Assembly (NCBI GenBank): GCA_020848035.1
Contig: JADLAX010000065.1
Span: 1-64,000 of the forward strand
DNA: 64,000 nt
Source of the DNA: Anaerolineae bacterium
Lineage (GTDB): Bacteria > Chloroflexota > Anaerolineae > Promineifilales > Promineifilaceae
Direction of reading: 5' to 3'
Below, in pieces: positions 1-8,502 of this stretch (position 1 is its first letter; each line of letters begins with the position of its first letter). Both the position numbers and the translations under genes were made by a program. The notes below the pieces were generated by a model. It saw only the letters and a program-made list of their open reading frames with translations, made no database searches and had not been told where the DNA came from.

Positions 1-380
1 CGCCCAAGCGTAGAGCCGTAACCGCGGTTTCCTAACCGCGCTTCGCACCGGCGCGAATGGAATTCGCGGCTACGAAGGAGCCGTCCTCGCCCAAGCGTAA
101 CCGCGGTTTCCTAACCGCGCTCCCCACTGGCGCGAATGGAATTCGCGGCTACGAAGAAGCCGTCCTCGCCCAAGCGTAACCGCGGTTTCCTAACCGCGCT
201 CCCCACTGGCGCGAATGGAATTCGCGGCTACGCAAGAACCCGGCCCAGCCGTAACCGCGGTTTCCTAACCGCGCTCCCCACCAAGCGCGAATGGAATTCG
301 CGGCTACGCAAGAACCCGGCCCAGCCGTAACCGCGGTTTCCTAACCGCGCTCCACCGGCGCGAATGGAATTCGCGGCTAC
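1..380. repeat. Tandem array of five ~75-79 bp double-hairpin units
   Basis: Units begin near 18, 97, 176, 251 and 327 (spacings 79, 79, 75, 76). Each unit holds two perfect mini-hairpins: CGCGGTT-tcct-AACCGCG and CGCGAAT-gga-ATTCGCG. It opens with GTAACCGCGG and closes with CGCGGCTAC, so the ends are near-inverted copies of each other. Units differ by substitutions and small indels in the linker. A small ORF can be read through the array, but it only translates the repeat and is not a gene. The array probably continues to the left of the window. Confidence 0.9.
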
Positions 381-386
381 GTGTCA

Positions 387-416
387 CCCCTTCACCTTGT
401 CACCTTGTCACCCGCT
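387..416. repeat. Short TCACCTTG direct repeats
   Basis: The word TCACC(C/T)TTG is repeated three times directly before the cca start codon at 432. The same kind of TCACCCCTT array occurs at 3774-3811. It occupies the place where a ribosome-binding site would be expected. Confidence 0.6.
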
Positions 417-431
417 CACTACAATACCCCC

Positions 432-3098
432 ATGCGCCTCATCCTCTCCCACGAAAACGCCGATTTTGACGCCGTTGCCAGCCAGCTGGCCGCCAGCAAG
501 CTGACCCCCGACGGCCAGATGCTGCTGTCGCGCCGCCTGAACCGCAACGTGGAGCAGTTCCTGACGCTGTACTGGGATGCGTTCCACTTTATACGGCCGT
601 CCGACTGGCGCAAACGTCGTATCGATCAGGTGCTGCTGGTAGACACCCAATCGCTCAACAGCGTGCGCGGCATGGTGGCCCGGCCCAAAGTCCACGTCAT
701 TGACCACCACACCGAGCAGACGCCGCCCGAGGAGTGGACCGCCCAGGTGGAGCCGGTAGGGGCAACCACCACGATGCTCGTCGAGCGGCTTCAAGGGCAA
801 GGGGTAAACCTGGCCCCCGAAGAAGCCACCCTGCTGCTGCTGGGCATCTACGAAGATACCGGCTCGCTGACCTACGACACGACCACTGCCCGTGACGCCG
901 CTGCGGCGGCCTGGCTGCTGGACGAAGGCGCGATTCTGGCCGTGGTGCGCCGCTTCCTCAACATTCCCCTCTCGGCCGAGCAGCAGGCGCTGTACGATGC
1001 CCTGCATACGGCCGTTTCCTGGCATGACGTTCAGGGGCAGTCGATCGTTGTGACCGGCGCGGTGGCCCCGGAAAATTTCACCGACGAGATTGCCTCCATC
1101 ACCCACCGCCTACGCGAATCGCTGCAACCGGCCGGATTGTTTGTGCTGGTGCAGCTGGACCACGACGTGCAGCTGGTAGCCCGCAGCACCACCAAGGCGG
1201 TGGACGTGGCTGCCGTGGCCCGCACCTTTGGCGGCGGTGGCCACAGCCGGGCGGCGGCGGCGCGGATCAAGGACCAGCCGCTGGCGCGGGTCGAGCCGCA
1301 GGTGGTGGCGGCGCTCTCCCAGGCCATCGAGCCGCTGGTGCGTGTGGCCGACCTGATGTCTCACGGCGTGCAGACGGTGCCGCCGGAAACACTGGTGCGT
1401 GAAGCGGCCGTTCTCATGCAGCGTTTTGGCTATGAAGGCTACCCGGTGGTCACCGAGCCAGACGGCGAGCTGGTGGGCTTGCTGACCCGCCGCGCTGTGG
1501 ACCGGGCGATGAACCACGCGATGGCTGACGATCCCATCGAGCGCATCATGAAAACGGGGGCGGTGACGGTACGGCCGTCGGACGCCATCGACACCGTGCA
1601 GCAAAAAATGCTCAGCGACGGCTGGGGCCAGATTCCCGTGCTGGCCGAAGATGGCAGCGCCACCCGTCCCATCGGCATCGTGACGCGCACCGATCTGCTC
1701 AACCATCTCTTTCAGCCGCCCAGCAAAACGGCCGAAACCAATATGCGCCAGCGGCTGCTGGCCATGCTGCCGTCGGTTCTCTGGCAAATGGTGCTGGCCG
1801 TCAGCGAAACGGCCGCACAGCTCAATCTGCCGCTCTACTTTGTCGGTGGGCTGGTGCGCGATTTGCTGCTGGACAAGCCACCCACCGATCTGGACATGGT
1901 GGTTGAGGGCGACGCCATCAAGCTGGGCAAGATGCTGGCGCAGCGCTTTGGCGGCGAGATTCGCAGCCACAAGCGGTTTGGCACGGCCAAATGGCTGCTG
2001 GACGAGGCGGTGTGGGGAAATATTTTGCAGCGGGATAAGAAAAAGGAGATTGGAGATTGGAGATTAGAGATTGCCCATTTCCAATCTCCAATCTCTAATC
2101 TCCCGCCGACCATTGACTTTGTTACGGCGCGAACGGAATTTTACACAGAACCCACCGCTTTGCCGGAGGTGGCTCACGGCTCGATCAAGCTGGATTTGCA
2201 CCGGCGCGATTTTGCCATCAACACGCTGGCGGTGCGGCTCGATGGCGCATTTTTGGGCCAGCTGCTCGATTTTTACGGCGGGCAGCAAGATTTGGCCGAT
2301 GGCGTCATTCGCGTGCTGCACAGCCTGAGCTTTGTCGATGACCCCACGCGCATTTTGCGCGCCGTGCGGCTGGAGCAGCGGCTGAAGTTCCACATCGAGC
2401 CGCGCACCCTGGAGCTGATCAAGGATGCCCTGCCGCTGCTGGACCGCGTCTCCGGGGCACGGATTCGCCACGAAATTGAGCTGACGCTGCACGAGGCGGA
2501 GCCCACGGCCGCTTTGTCGCGCCTGTCTGAACTGGACGTGCTGGCCCACATTGACGAGGGGCTGGTCTGGCTGCCGGAAACGGCCGTCTTCTTCCAGCGT
2601 GTCCCTAAATTCTGGCAGGAACGGCCGTGGTGCGACTGGCTGACGGACGAGACGCCGCTGTTCACCTACTTTGCCCTGTGGCTGGCGGCCCTGCCCGAGG
2701 CCGATCAGCGCGGCGTGATGAAGCGGCTGCGCGTGCGCAAAGCCACCAAAACCGACGTGCTGGCCTGCGGCCGACTGCGCCGCGAGTGGGTGACCCTGCC
2801 CGCCACGCTCAAGCCCAGCGAGGTGGTGAAATTGATGCGGCCGTTTCCGGTCCGGGTTTTGCTGGTGGGGCGTATTTTGCTGGCAGGCCAGTCTGCGGCC
2901 AGCCTGATTGAGCGTTATTTGGCGGAATGGCGGGGGGTAAAAACGGCCGTTACTGGCGACACGCTGCGCCAGATGGGCCTCAAACCGGGGCCACAGTTTG
3001 GCGTCTTGCTGGAAAAACTACTCGCTGCCCGCCTTGATGGCACCGTCACTACCGAAGCCGAGGAGCTGGCGCTGCTGGATGAATTAATTCGAGAATAG
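432..3098 (+). CDS. cca: DHH/DHHA1-CBS-CCA tRNA nucleotidyltransferase fusion
   Basis: An 888-residue fusion. Residues ~1-300 form a DHH phosphoesterase: DADFDAVAS-like start, DTQSLN, IDHHTE, and the DHHA1 loop GGGGHSRAAAARI. Residues ~305-430 are two CBS domains that usually bind adenylates. From ~455 comes a class II poly(A) polymerase/CCA-adding head with VGGLVRDLLL and the metal-binding acids in TDLDMVV, then RNA-binding helices. The family adds or repairs the tRNA 3' CCA end; the DHH part may act as a nanoRNase-like phosphodiesterase (inference). ATG 432 was chosen over upstream codons because MRLILSHENADFD is the conserved beginning. Residues ~537-558 are translated from an inserted palindromic repeat and break the head domain between GTAKWLL and IDFVTARTEF. 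Confidence 0.88.
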   Translation: MRLILSHENADFDAVASQLAASKLTPDGQMLLSRRLNRNVEQFLTLYWDAFHFIRPSDWRKRRIDQVLLVDTQSLNSVRGMVARPKVHVIDHHTEQTPPEEWTAQVEPVGATTTMLVERLQGQGVNLAPEEATLLLLGIYEDTGSLTYDTTTARDAAAAAWLLDEGAILAVVRRFLNIPLSAEQQALYDALHTAVSWHDVQGQSIVVTGAVAPENFTDEIASITHRLRESLQPAGLFVLVQLDHDVQLVARSTTKAVDVAAVARTFGGGGHSRAAAARIKDQPLARVEPQVVAALSQAIEPLVRVADLMSHGVQTVPPETLVREAAVLMQRFGYEGYPVVTEPDGELVGLLTRRAVDRAMNHAMADDPIERIMKTGAVTVRPSDAIDTVQQKMLSDGWGQIPVLAEDGSATRPIGIVTRTDLLNHLFQPPSKTAETNMRQRLLAMLPSVLWQMVLAVSETAAQLNLPLYFVGGLVRDLLLDKPPTDLDMVVEGDAIKLGKMLAQRFGGEIRSHKRFGTAKWLLDEAVWGNILQRDKKKEIGDWRLEIAHFQSPISNLPPTIDFVTARTEFYTEPTALPEVAHGSIKLDLHRRDFAINTLAVRLDGAFLGQLLDFYGGQQDLADGVIRVLHSLSFVDDPTRILRAVRLEQRLKFHIEPRTLELIKDALPLLDRVSGARIRHEIELTLHEAEPTAALSRLSELDVLAHIDEGLVWLPETAVFFQRVPKFWQERPWCDWLTDETPLFTYFALWLAALPEADQRGVMKRLRVRKATKTDVLACGRLRREWVTLPATLKPSEVVKLMRPFPVRVLLVGRILLAGQSAASLIERYLAEWRGVKTAVTGDTLRQMGLKPGPQFGVLLEKLLAARLDGTVTTEAEELALLDELIRE
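2045..2103. repeat. GGAGATT palindrome inserted in frame in cca
   Basis: GGAGATTGGAGATTGGAGA is followed by its reverse complement. The insert contains no stop and keeps frame, giving residues such as EIGDWRLEIAHF and SPISNLPP that do not fit the family. The same word family fills the gaps at 27231-27314, 28549-28624 and 37701-37756. Confidence 0.85.
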
Positions 3099-3147
3099 AT
3101 TGCTGACTTCATTTACGAGTGTCAACAAACCTTATTAAGAATGCACT

Positions 3148-3684
3148 ATGACTCCGATCAAAATTTACCGACCGGCCAATTATGTTTCGTTAGTGACAAG
3201 AATCGTTGTGGTTGTTTTTGTTATTGCACCTTTGCTTGTTGTGCATGGTATGGCCGATGTCATTTTGTTTGAGGCAAAAATTTCTGCGGCAGCCAATCGC
3301 CCATTGGGTGAAACAGCAAGCTCTATGGGCTTGCTGTTTCTGACGGGCATTTTAATATGTGCTTTTCTGATATTTGGTATCGCAATTGGCTTAACGGTTA
3401 TGGCGCAAATCCAAGTTCGAGAAGATAGTTTTCGGGTGAAAACCTGGTTTTACCAGAGCGAATGGCTGCCGTGGACGGCCGTTCAAAAAGTGCGCCGACT
3501 GCCGTTTTCTAACAATCTTCAGCTGGGCATCGTTGGTCTGGGGTGGATGTTTCGTCTGGTTGCGCTGGTGAACTGGCTCCCTGGCGGGTATGTCACCGTG
3601 GGCAACAATTTGGTTGATGGCGAGTTGCTCATCAAGACAATCAAGCAAAAACGGCCAGACCTATTCCAAAATTATCTTTCGTAG
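3148..3684 (+). CDS. Small membrane protein with PH-like tail, unknown function
   Basis: 178 residues. Two hydrophobic segments, about residues 14-38 and 62-85, are followed by a soluble stretch (FRVKTWFYQSEWLPWTAV...VRRLPF) with the alternating hydrophobic pattern of bacterial PH-like domains that follow a membrane hairpin. The gene starts 49 bp after cca on the same strand and may be co-transcribed. GC is lower than in its neighbours. No catalytic motif is visible. A large palindrome begins within the stop-codon region and may terminate the transcript. Function is not recognised; the PH-like reading is an inference from pattern only. Confidence 0.6.
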   Translation: MTPIKIYRPANYVSLVTRIVVVVFVIAPLLVVHGMADVILFEAKISAAANRPLGETASSMGLLFLTGILICAFLIFGIAIGLTVMAQIQVREDSFRVKTWFYQSEWLPWTAVQKVRRLPFSNNLQLGIVGLGWMFRLVALVNWLPGGYVTVGNNLVDGELLIKTIKQKRPDLFQNYLS

Positions 3685-3733
3685 CCGCGGATTCTTTCCG
3701 CGAATTGGGAACGCGGAAAGAATCCGCGGCTAC
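3681..3733. repeat. Long perfect palindrome after the 3148-3684 gene
   Basis: Arms starting GTAGCCGCGGATTC and ending GAATCCGCGGCTAC are complementary over about 22 bp around a 9-nt centre. The outer GTAGCCGCGG/CCGCGGCTAC matches the ends of the tandem units at 1-380, so both probably belong to one repeat family. It lies between convergent genes and could work as a bidirectional transcript end, although no T-run follows. Confidence 0.85.
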
Positions 3734-3773
3734 AGGTTTTTGAAAGTGACTGGGGAATTTTTAACGGCCGTAT

Positions 3774-3811
3774 CACCCCTTCACCCCCTTCACCCCTTCC
3801 CCCTTTCACCT
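3774..3811. repeat. TCACCCCTT direct repeats
   Basis: Four degenerate copies of TCACCCCTT lie between the palindrome at 3681-3733 and the end of the convergent gene at 3815. This is a simple-word array of the same style as 387-416. Confidence 0.6.
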
Positions 3812-3814
3812 CCC

Positions 3815-6232
3815 CTACGCCGCAAACGGATACCCCAACGACGACTGAGGTTTACCGTTTTCCTGATCGTTCTGGGTGCTTTTTACCAGATAGCCAATTG
3901 CTTCATCGTTGGTAGCGCCATCCATCAAGACGTTCAGGCGGTACCCTTTGGTGAGGCGCGGCAGGTCGATCACTTGCAGGTAGGGGGCCAGCTTTGTGTC
4001 CTCCGGCAGCAAGTTGGCCAGGCTGTTGGGTGCCAGGCGGAAGAAGCGCCAGTTGAAGCTGGCCCCTTCCAGGTGCAGTGGGATGGGCAGGGAAAAGATG
4101 CCCGACTCCACCAGATCCTGGAAAAAGTGGGTGCCGTACGATAGTTCCGGTGGTTTGCCGTCTTGGGCCACGCCGAGTTCAATGAGGACTTTGGTGTTGT
4201 AGATGTCGGCGTAGCTCACCCGCACGCCCAATTCCAGGTTGGTGCTGCCCCAGCGCCCCGGCCCGATGAGGATAAATGACTCATTTTCCAGCAGCTTGTT
4301 CAGCCGCCCGATGGCCCGGCCCAGCTCCAGCTTGGTTGTTGTATCGGGAATCTGGCGATACTTTTCCGGGTCCACGAAGATGATGTAGCGAATTTGCTCG
4401 GCACGGCCGTTCGGAATCAACCCGCGCGAGGTGAACAAAATGCGCCGGGGCGGTACGTCGGTGGGTATCCTGACGCTTTCTTCGTTGGCGCGCTGGCTGA
4501 GCGGGCGGCATTGCAGCAGATGCAGCTTGAAGTCGGGATACGGCCGTCCCGGCAAAATCTCCACCGTAAACTCCATATCCACCGGCGTTTTGTACCCTTC
4601 TTCCAGCCGCGCCAGCGCTGTGCGCATCAGCGTCACAAACTTGTGGTCACGCACCAGGGCGTCAAACGTCAGCACAAAACGATCGTCGGCATCAAGCGCA
4701 CCCACGGAGAGAATGCGCTCCAGGTAGTCGCCCTTGTCTAGCGAGGCGATGTAGCGCAGGTCGGGGAAGTCACGGTTGAGCACCTGGTTGATGGGCAGGG
4801 TGGTGAACTTATTCTGCTCCAGGTCTACCAGGTCCACGTACCACTGGGCGTACTGGCGCTGCGCCTGCGGCGTCGATTCCGGGCGCAGCTGCGGGTGGCT
4901 CAGCGAAATGAGCCGGGGGTAGTCGTTGTCGACCCGGTCGACAGCCCGGGTGCCCACGCCCCACACAATGCGCAAGAAGCCAGCCTCGCGCCGGATTTTG
5001 GGGTGCCAGCGGAACGGATTACGGCTAAAGCCAACCCCGGCGATGGAGGGCATGAAGTAACGGCCGTACCGCTTGCCCCGCACCCGCTGCAGCAGCACCG
5101 CCATTCGCTCATCATAATCAATCAGGCCGTGGTGTTTGCGGTACAAAATGGCGTCTGGATTGATCGTGCTGGCGTAAACCCGGCGAATAGCATCCAGCAA
5201 ATCGCGCAGATTCTCTTTGGGCGTGCCCTGGTTCGGGCAGAAATAGCTGTTGTATTTGCCCGCAAACGAGAAGCCAAAGTTATCTTCCAGCAGGCTGGAC
5301 GAGCGCACAATGATGGGATCGCTGCCAAACTGCTCCAGCACATAGCGCAAATTGTCCACAATGCCTTCCGAAAAGCGTCCGGCCAGATGTTCCGCCTCAA
5401 TTTTAGGGTGCTCGCGGCGAATCTCCTCCAACGGCCGATATTTCTGGTTCATGTAGCTGTCCAGGTTGTTCATCAGCCGGAAATCGTAAATCACCTCGCT
5501 GCCCAAAAAGTAGGAATCGGGAATCTCCACAAACTCGCTCAGGTTCGGGCTGCCATCGGTGGGCTTTTGCTGCAAAATCTTCCACGCCAGGATCATGCCC
5601 GCTGCCTTGCCGCCAATTTTGCCGCCGCCAATGCGCCGCCGGTAAATGCGGCGCAAATCGTCAATGCTTAGCACATGTTTGGCCACGGCAATAAAGCGCA
5701 GCTGATCGCTAATCATTCCCTTGATCAGCACCACTTTGATCTCTTCCAAATGGTGCTTTACTTTTTCCAGCTGGTCAGGGGGCAGCGCTTCATACAGCTC
5801 ACCCTGGCGAAACAACATTTCCCACGGGGCAATTTCCGGGTTAAAGGTCAGCTCAATGGAATCGCTGTGGCCTGGCTGGCTGTTTAGCACATCTTCAATG
5901 ATGCTGTCCAGCAGCGACAGGCTGAGGTTGTTGGCAAAATAAGCGTCGGTTTGGTAATCGCGAATGCGATCTTTGCGCTTCTGCCAGACGTGCGCCGGTT
6001 CCTGGCTGAAGGGGTCAAACAGCCCTTCGCGCCGCTGCGATTCCAGCGCCTTCGCCTTGACTTCGGCGTTAAATGTTTCCGGGTCGATGATGCTGCGATG
6101 AAACAGCTCGTCGCGCATCCGTACCCGAATGGCGTGGGCCAGGGTGGGGTACTGGGCCAGTTTGATGTAAATGTCGATGGTCGGCGTAACGCTGCGAATT
6201 GGACCAGTGCGATGTGGTACCGGAAATTCCAT
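3815..6232 (-). CDS. PEP/pyruvate-binding (ATP-grasp) domain protein
   Basis: 805 residues. The middle carries the ATP-grasp signature of pyruvate phosphate dikinase/PEP synthase: IGGKAAGMILAWKIL near residue 210 and IIVRSSSLLEDNFGFSFAGKY near 310. The phosphohistidine swivelling domain (GGxTSH motif) and the PEP-binding TIM barrel of true PpsA/PpdK are not seen. The last ~300 residues are another domain with GPGRWGS and SYGTHFFQDLVESGIF. It is therefore a stand-alone member of the family, probably transferring phosphate from ATP to an unknown acceptor. ATG 6232 has a GGGAG ribosome-binding site 7 nt upstream. It is divergent from the HIT gene. Confidence 0.75.
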   Translation of the reverse strand: MEFPVPHRTGPIRSVTPTIDIYIKLAQYPTLAHAIRVRMRDELFHRSIIDPETFNAEVKAKALESQRREGLFDPFSQEPAHVWQKRKDRIRDYQTDAYFANNLSLSLLDSIIEDVLNSQPGHSDSIELTFNPEIAPWEMLFRQGELYEALPPDQLEKVKHHLEEIKVVLIKGMISDQLRFIAVAKHVLSIDDLRRIYRRRIGGGKIGGKAAGMILAWKILQQKPTDGSPNLSEFVEIPDSYFLGSEVIYDFRLMNNLDSYMNQKYRPLEEIRREHPKIEAEHLAGRFSEGIVDNLRYVLEQFGSDPIIVRSSSLLEDNFGFSFAGKYNSYFCPNQGTPKENLRDLLDAIRRVYASTINPDAILYRKHHGLIDYDERMAVLLQRVRGKRYGRYFMPSIAGVGFSRNPFRWHPKIRREAGFLRIVWGVGTRAVDRVDNDYPRLISLSHPQLRPESTPQAQRQYAQWYVDLVDLEQNKFTTLPINQVLNRDFPDLRYIASLDKGDYLERILSVGALDADDRFVLTFDALVRDHKFVTLMRTALARLEEGYKTPVDMEFTVEILPGRPYPDFKLHLLQCRPLSQRANEESVRIPTDVPPRRILFTSRGLIPNGRAEQIRYIIFVDPEKYRQIPDTTTKLELGRAIGRLNKLLENESFILIGPGRWGSTNLELGVRVSYADIYNTKVLIELGVAQDGKPPELSYGTHFFQDLVESGIFSLPIPLHLEGASFNWRFFRLAPNSLANLLPEDTKLAPYLQVIDLPRLTKGYRLNVLMDGATNDEAIGYLVKSTQNDQENGKPQSSLGYPFAA

Positions 6233-6259
6233 GCGATTTCTCCCAAAAAGTCGGGTGAT

Positions 6260-6282
6260 GGAGCTGTATAAGCTCCATTATA
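6260..6282 (-). promoter_or_regulatory. -10 box and leader hairpin before the ATP-grasp gene
   Basis: On the minus strand TATAAT (6277-6282) is followed at once by the hairpin GGAGCT-tatac-AGCTCC (6260-6276), 28 nt before the start codon. No good -35 is visible at 17 bp. The hairpin would lie at the very 5' end of the mRNA. Confidence 0.45.
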
Positions 6283-6335
6283 CCGCAGCTTGCCTGCTTG
6301 CCAGAAGCAGAGTAAAACGGGGGAAGTTGTTTTAG

Positions 6336-6386
6336 TGGCTGGTGATTAGCGGCTGGTAGAGTTTACCAGGTGCTAATCACCAGCCA
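6336..6386. repeat. 15-bp inverted repeat in the HIT gene leader
   Basis: TGGCTGGTGATTAGC (6336-6350) is perfectly complementary to GCTAATCACCAGCCA (6372-6386), with a 21-nt loop containing another GGCTGGT. It ends 20 bp before the HIT start codon and just ahead of its ribosome-binding site. It may be a leader hairpin or a member of the word-palindrome family. Confidence 0.8.
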
Positions 6387-6405
6387 TCAGCCCAGAGGAG
6401 CTTTT

Positions 6406-6753
6406 ATGTCAACAATCTTTGCCAAAATTATTGCCGGGGAAATTCCGGCGGATGTGGTGTACCAGGATGAGCTGGTGACGGCGTTCCGCGATATCAATCC
6501 CCAGGCACCCACCCACATTTTGATTGTGCCCAACAAGGAAATCGCCACGGTCAACGACCTGACCGAAGCTGACGAGCAGGTGGCCGGGCGGCTGCTGCTG
6601 GTGGCCAGCAAGCTGGCGGCCCAGGAAGGCATCGCCGCAGACGGCTACCGCCTGATGATTAACTGCAACCAGCACGGCGGCCAGGAAGTGTTTCATTTGC
6701 ACCTGCACTTGTTAGGGGGACGGCCGTTAGGCCCCATGTTGGCGCGGCGGTGA
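6406..6753 (+). CDS. HIT family nucleotide hydrolase/transferase
   Basis: 115 residues, the usual length of HINT-type histidine triad proteins. FAKIIAGEIPADVVYQDE is the family's N-terminal signature, and HLHLHLLGG near the end gives the His-x-His-x-His triad. Members hydrolyse purine nucleoside phosphoramidates or related adenylates in the cytoplasm. ATG 6406 is preceded by GAGGAG at 6395-6400. An upstream in-frame ATG at 6370 falls inside the 15-bp inverted repeat and is rejected. Convergent with the LysM-M23 lipoprotein gene. Confidence 0.93.
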   Translation: MSTIFAKIIAGEIPADVVYQDELVTAFRDINPQAPTHILIVPNKEIATVNDLTEADEQVAGRLLLVASKLAAQEGIAADGYRLMINCNQHGGQEVFHLHLHLLGGRPLGPMLARR

Positions 6754-6760
6754 ATGTTTG

Positions 6761-6828
6761 AGTAAAAAGTGAAAAGTGAAAAGTAAGAAGACCAAACTTA
6801 TCACTTATCACTATTCACTTATCACTTT
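6761..6828. repeat. AAGTGAA palindrome between convergent genes
   Basis: AGTGAAAAGTGAAAAGTA is followed after ~15 nt by TCACTTATCACTATTCACTT and ATCACTTTCC. The arms are tandem 7-nt words and their complement. It lies between two convergent stop codons, a good place for a two-way transcript end. Confidence 0.8.
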
Positions 6829-6835
6829 CCCCCGT

Positions 6836-8422
6836 TCACGGGCTAATCGCGTTAATCTCATCCCGGCAGACACACGCTTCGCGGCTGATGGTGCCGCGCA
6901 GCAGCAGGCCATCGTACTCGGAGCCGAGGCCCTGGGAGACCCACCCGGCCATGTTGAAGGCAACGGCTCCATCGGCGGCCACCCAACGGCCGTTGTAGGT
7001 CCGCGCTACATGTAAATGGGTGCCATTGGAAAAGCCGCCTTCGCACGATGGATGCCCCAGCCGGTCACCCGTTTGCACCGGCGTGCCCACCGCTATGCGG
7101 TCGCGGGTTTCCAGGTGCATGTAGATGATGGCCCAGCCGGTGCCGGCAAAGCCGTCGGCGGGCTGGCCGGGCAGGTCCAGATCCACCACCACCGCCCCAA
7201 AATCGCTGCGGGTGACAAGGCCATCGGCCATCGCCGTCACCCAGCTCTCCGACTGCACGCAGCCCAGCTGATCGGACGGGGGAGCAAAGTCCAGCGCTGC
7301 CCAGGCTGAGCCAGCGGCCCAGCCACCGTGCGGCCCGCCGGTGTAGTACCACGTTTCATTGTTGCTCCAGGGCAGCTGCAAATTGGGCTGGCTTAAATTG
7401 GCGGGCCACAGGGGATCCACCGTATAGGCAAAGGGATTGCCAAACAGGCGGTTATACGCGGCCCAAAAACCATCGGGGCCGGTTTCTTGCAGCCAGGTGG
7501 CGTAGGTGGCCCCGTAGTGGGCACCGAGCCATTTTTGCACGGCGGCCGTGCCATCGTTGATGGTGGGCGCAAAGCCCAGGCGGGTGCCGTCGGCCAGGGA
7601 AAAGGCGCTGCGACCACCTTCGGAACGGCCGTAAAAGCCCAGGTTCAGCTCGTTGGCCGCCCAACTTAGCTGGCCATAGAGGCCCGGCTGGCTGCTGCCG
7701 AGGTAGCCCATCGGGTACTGCTCGACCACCCCCACCGGCTTGCTGACCCAACCGGCGCGAAATTCTAATGCGGCCAGCAGCAGCCGGGGGTTCACGCTAA
7801 AGCGGTGGGCTACCAGGGCCACAATCTCTGGCCCGGCCAGCGGCTGATTTTCCACCGTTTCTTCGTAACGCAGCAGATAGCTGTCGAACAGGGTCACAAA
7901 TTGGCGCACGTCGAAGCCAGCGGCGGCCGGGCCGTACACCAGCTCGCTGTCGGGAATGATCTTAAAGGTGGGGCCAACCTGCGAAGCGGATGTAGGCACC
8001 AGCAGCGCCTGGCCCACAAAGAGCAGATTGATGTTGTCCAGCTGGTTGAGCGCCAGCAGTTCCTCCTCGGTGGTGCCGTACAGTTGGGCAATGTAGCCCA
8101 GCGTTTCGCCTGCGCCAACGGTATGGCTGGTGGTAGCGGAGCCGCTGTCGGTAACGGCCGTTTCATGCGGCGGGTCTGGCGTGGGGGTGCCAAAGTAGGT
8201 GGGGCGGGCAACGGCGATAGCGGGGCCAACTTCGGGGGTGGGTGGCACTGGGGCGCTGCCGGTGAACGGGGTGAGGATGGGTGTGGGCGGGGGTTGATTG
8301 GTGGCGCCGGGGGTAACGAAGACGGCCGTTTCCGGGTCGGGTCGTTCACAGCCTACGAGCAGCAAAAAGAGCAGCACCAAACTGAGCACAGGCCACTGCC
8401 TGCCAGCAAAAAAACGTTTCAT
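6836..8422 (-). CDS. LysM and M23 peptidase lipoprotein
   Basis: 528 residues. The N-terminus is a lipoprotein signal (LVLLFLLLVGC, Cys ~25), followed by a Pro/Thr linker. A LysM domain at ~98-145 (HTVGAGETLGYIAQLYG ... FVGQALLVP) binds peptidoglycan. After a middle part with no recognised motif, a C-terminal M23 (lysostaphin-like) domain at ~360-505 shows HGGW...LDF, IIYMHLETRD and GTHLHVAR, giving the zinc-site H...D and HxH. It is probably a surface endopeptidase or a LytM activator of cell-wall hydrolases; one M23 metal-site spacing is loose, so activity is not certain. It lies 80 bp downstream of the signalling operon. Confidence 0.85.
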   Translation of the reverse strand: MKRFFAGRQWPVLSLVLLFLLLVGCERPDPETAVFVTPGATNQPPPTPILTPFTGSAPVPPTPEVGPAIAVARPTYFGTPTPDPPHETAVTDSGSATTSHTVGAGETLGYIAQLYGTTEEELLALNQLDNINLLFVGQALLVPTSASQVGPTFKIIPDSELVYGPAAAGFDVRQFVTLFDSYLLRYEETVENQPLAGPEIVALVAHRFSVNPRLLLAALEFRAGWVSKPVGVVEQYPMGYLGSSQPGLYGQLSWAANELNLGFYGRSEGGRSAFSLADGTRLGFAPTINDGTAAVQKWLGAHYGATYATWLQETGPDGFWAAYNRLFGNPFAYTVDPLWPANLSQPNLQLPWSNNETWYYTGGPHGGWAAGSAWAALDFAPPSDQLGCVQSESWVTAMADGLVTRSDFGAVVVDLDLPGQPADGFAGTGWAIIYMHLETRDRIAVGTPVQTGDRLGHPSCEGGFSNGTHLHVARTYNGRWVAADGAVAFNMAGWVSQGLGSEYDGLLLRGTISREACVCRDEINAISP

Positions 8423-8502
8423 TGGCGGGGATTGTACCCCAGGAAGTTGTAAATATGCACCAAAGCAGCCCTGGCCGCCATTGGAAAAACGACTGGAAAA
8501 GG

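Noticed and set aside
136..330. 64-codon ORF in the tandem repeat region
   Set aside because: It only translates the repeat units, has no ribosome-binding site and gives a repetitive Arg/Asn-rich product.
1..380. CRISPR array
   Set aside because: Units are near-identical over their whole length with no unique spacers, and no cas genes are present.
1110..1970. Long minus-strand ORFs opposite cca (also opposite most other large genes)
   Set aside because: His/Gln/Arg-rich shadow frames of a GC-rich gene with clear domains on the other strand.
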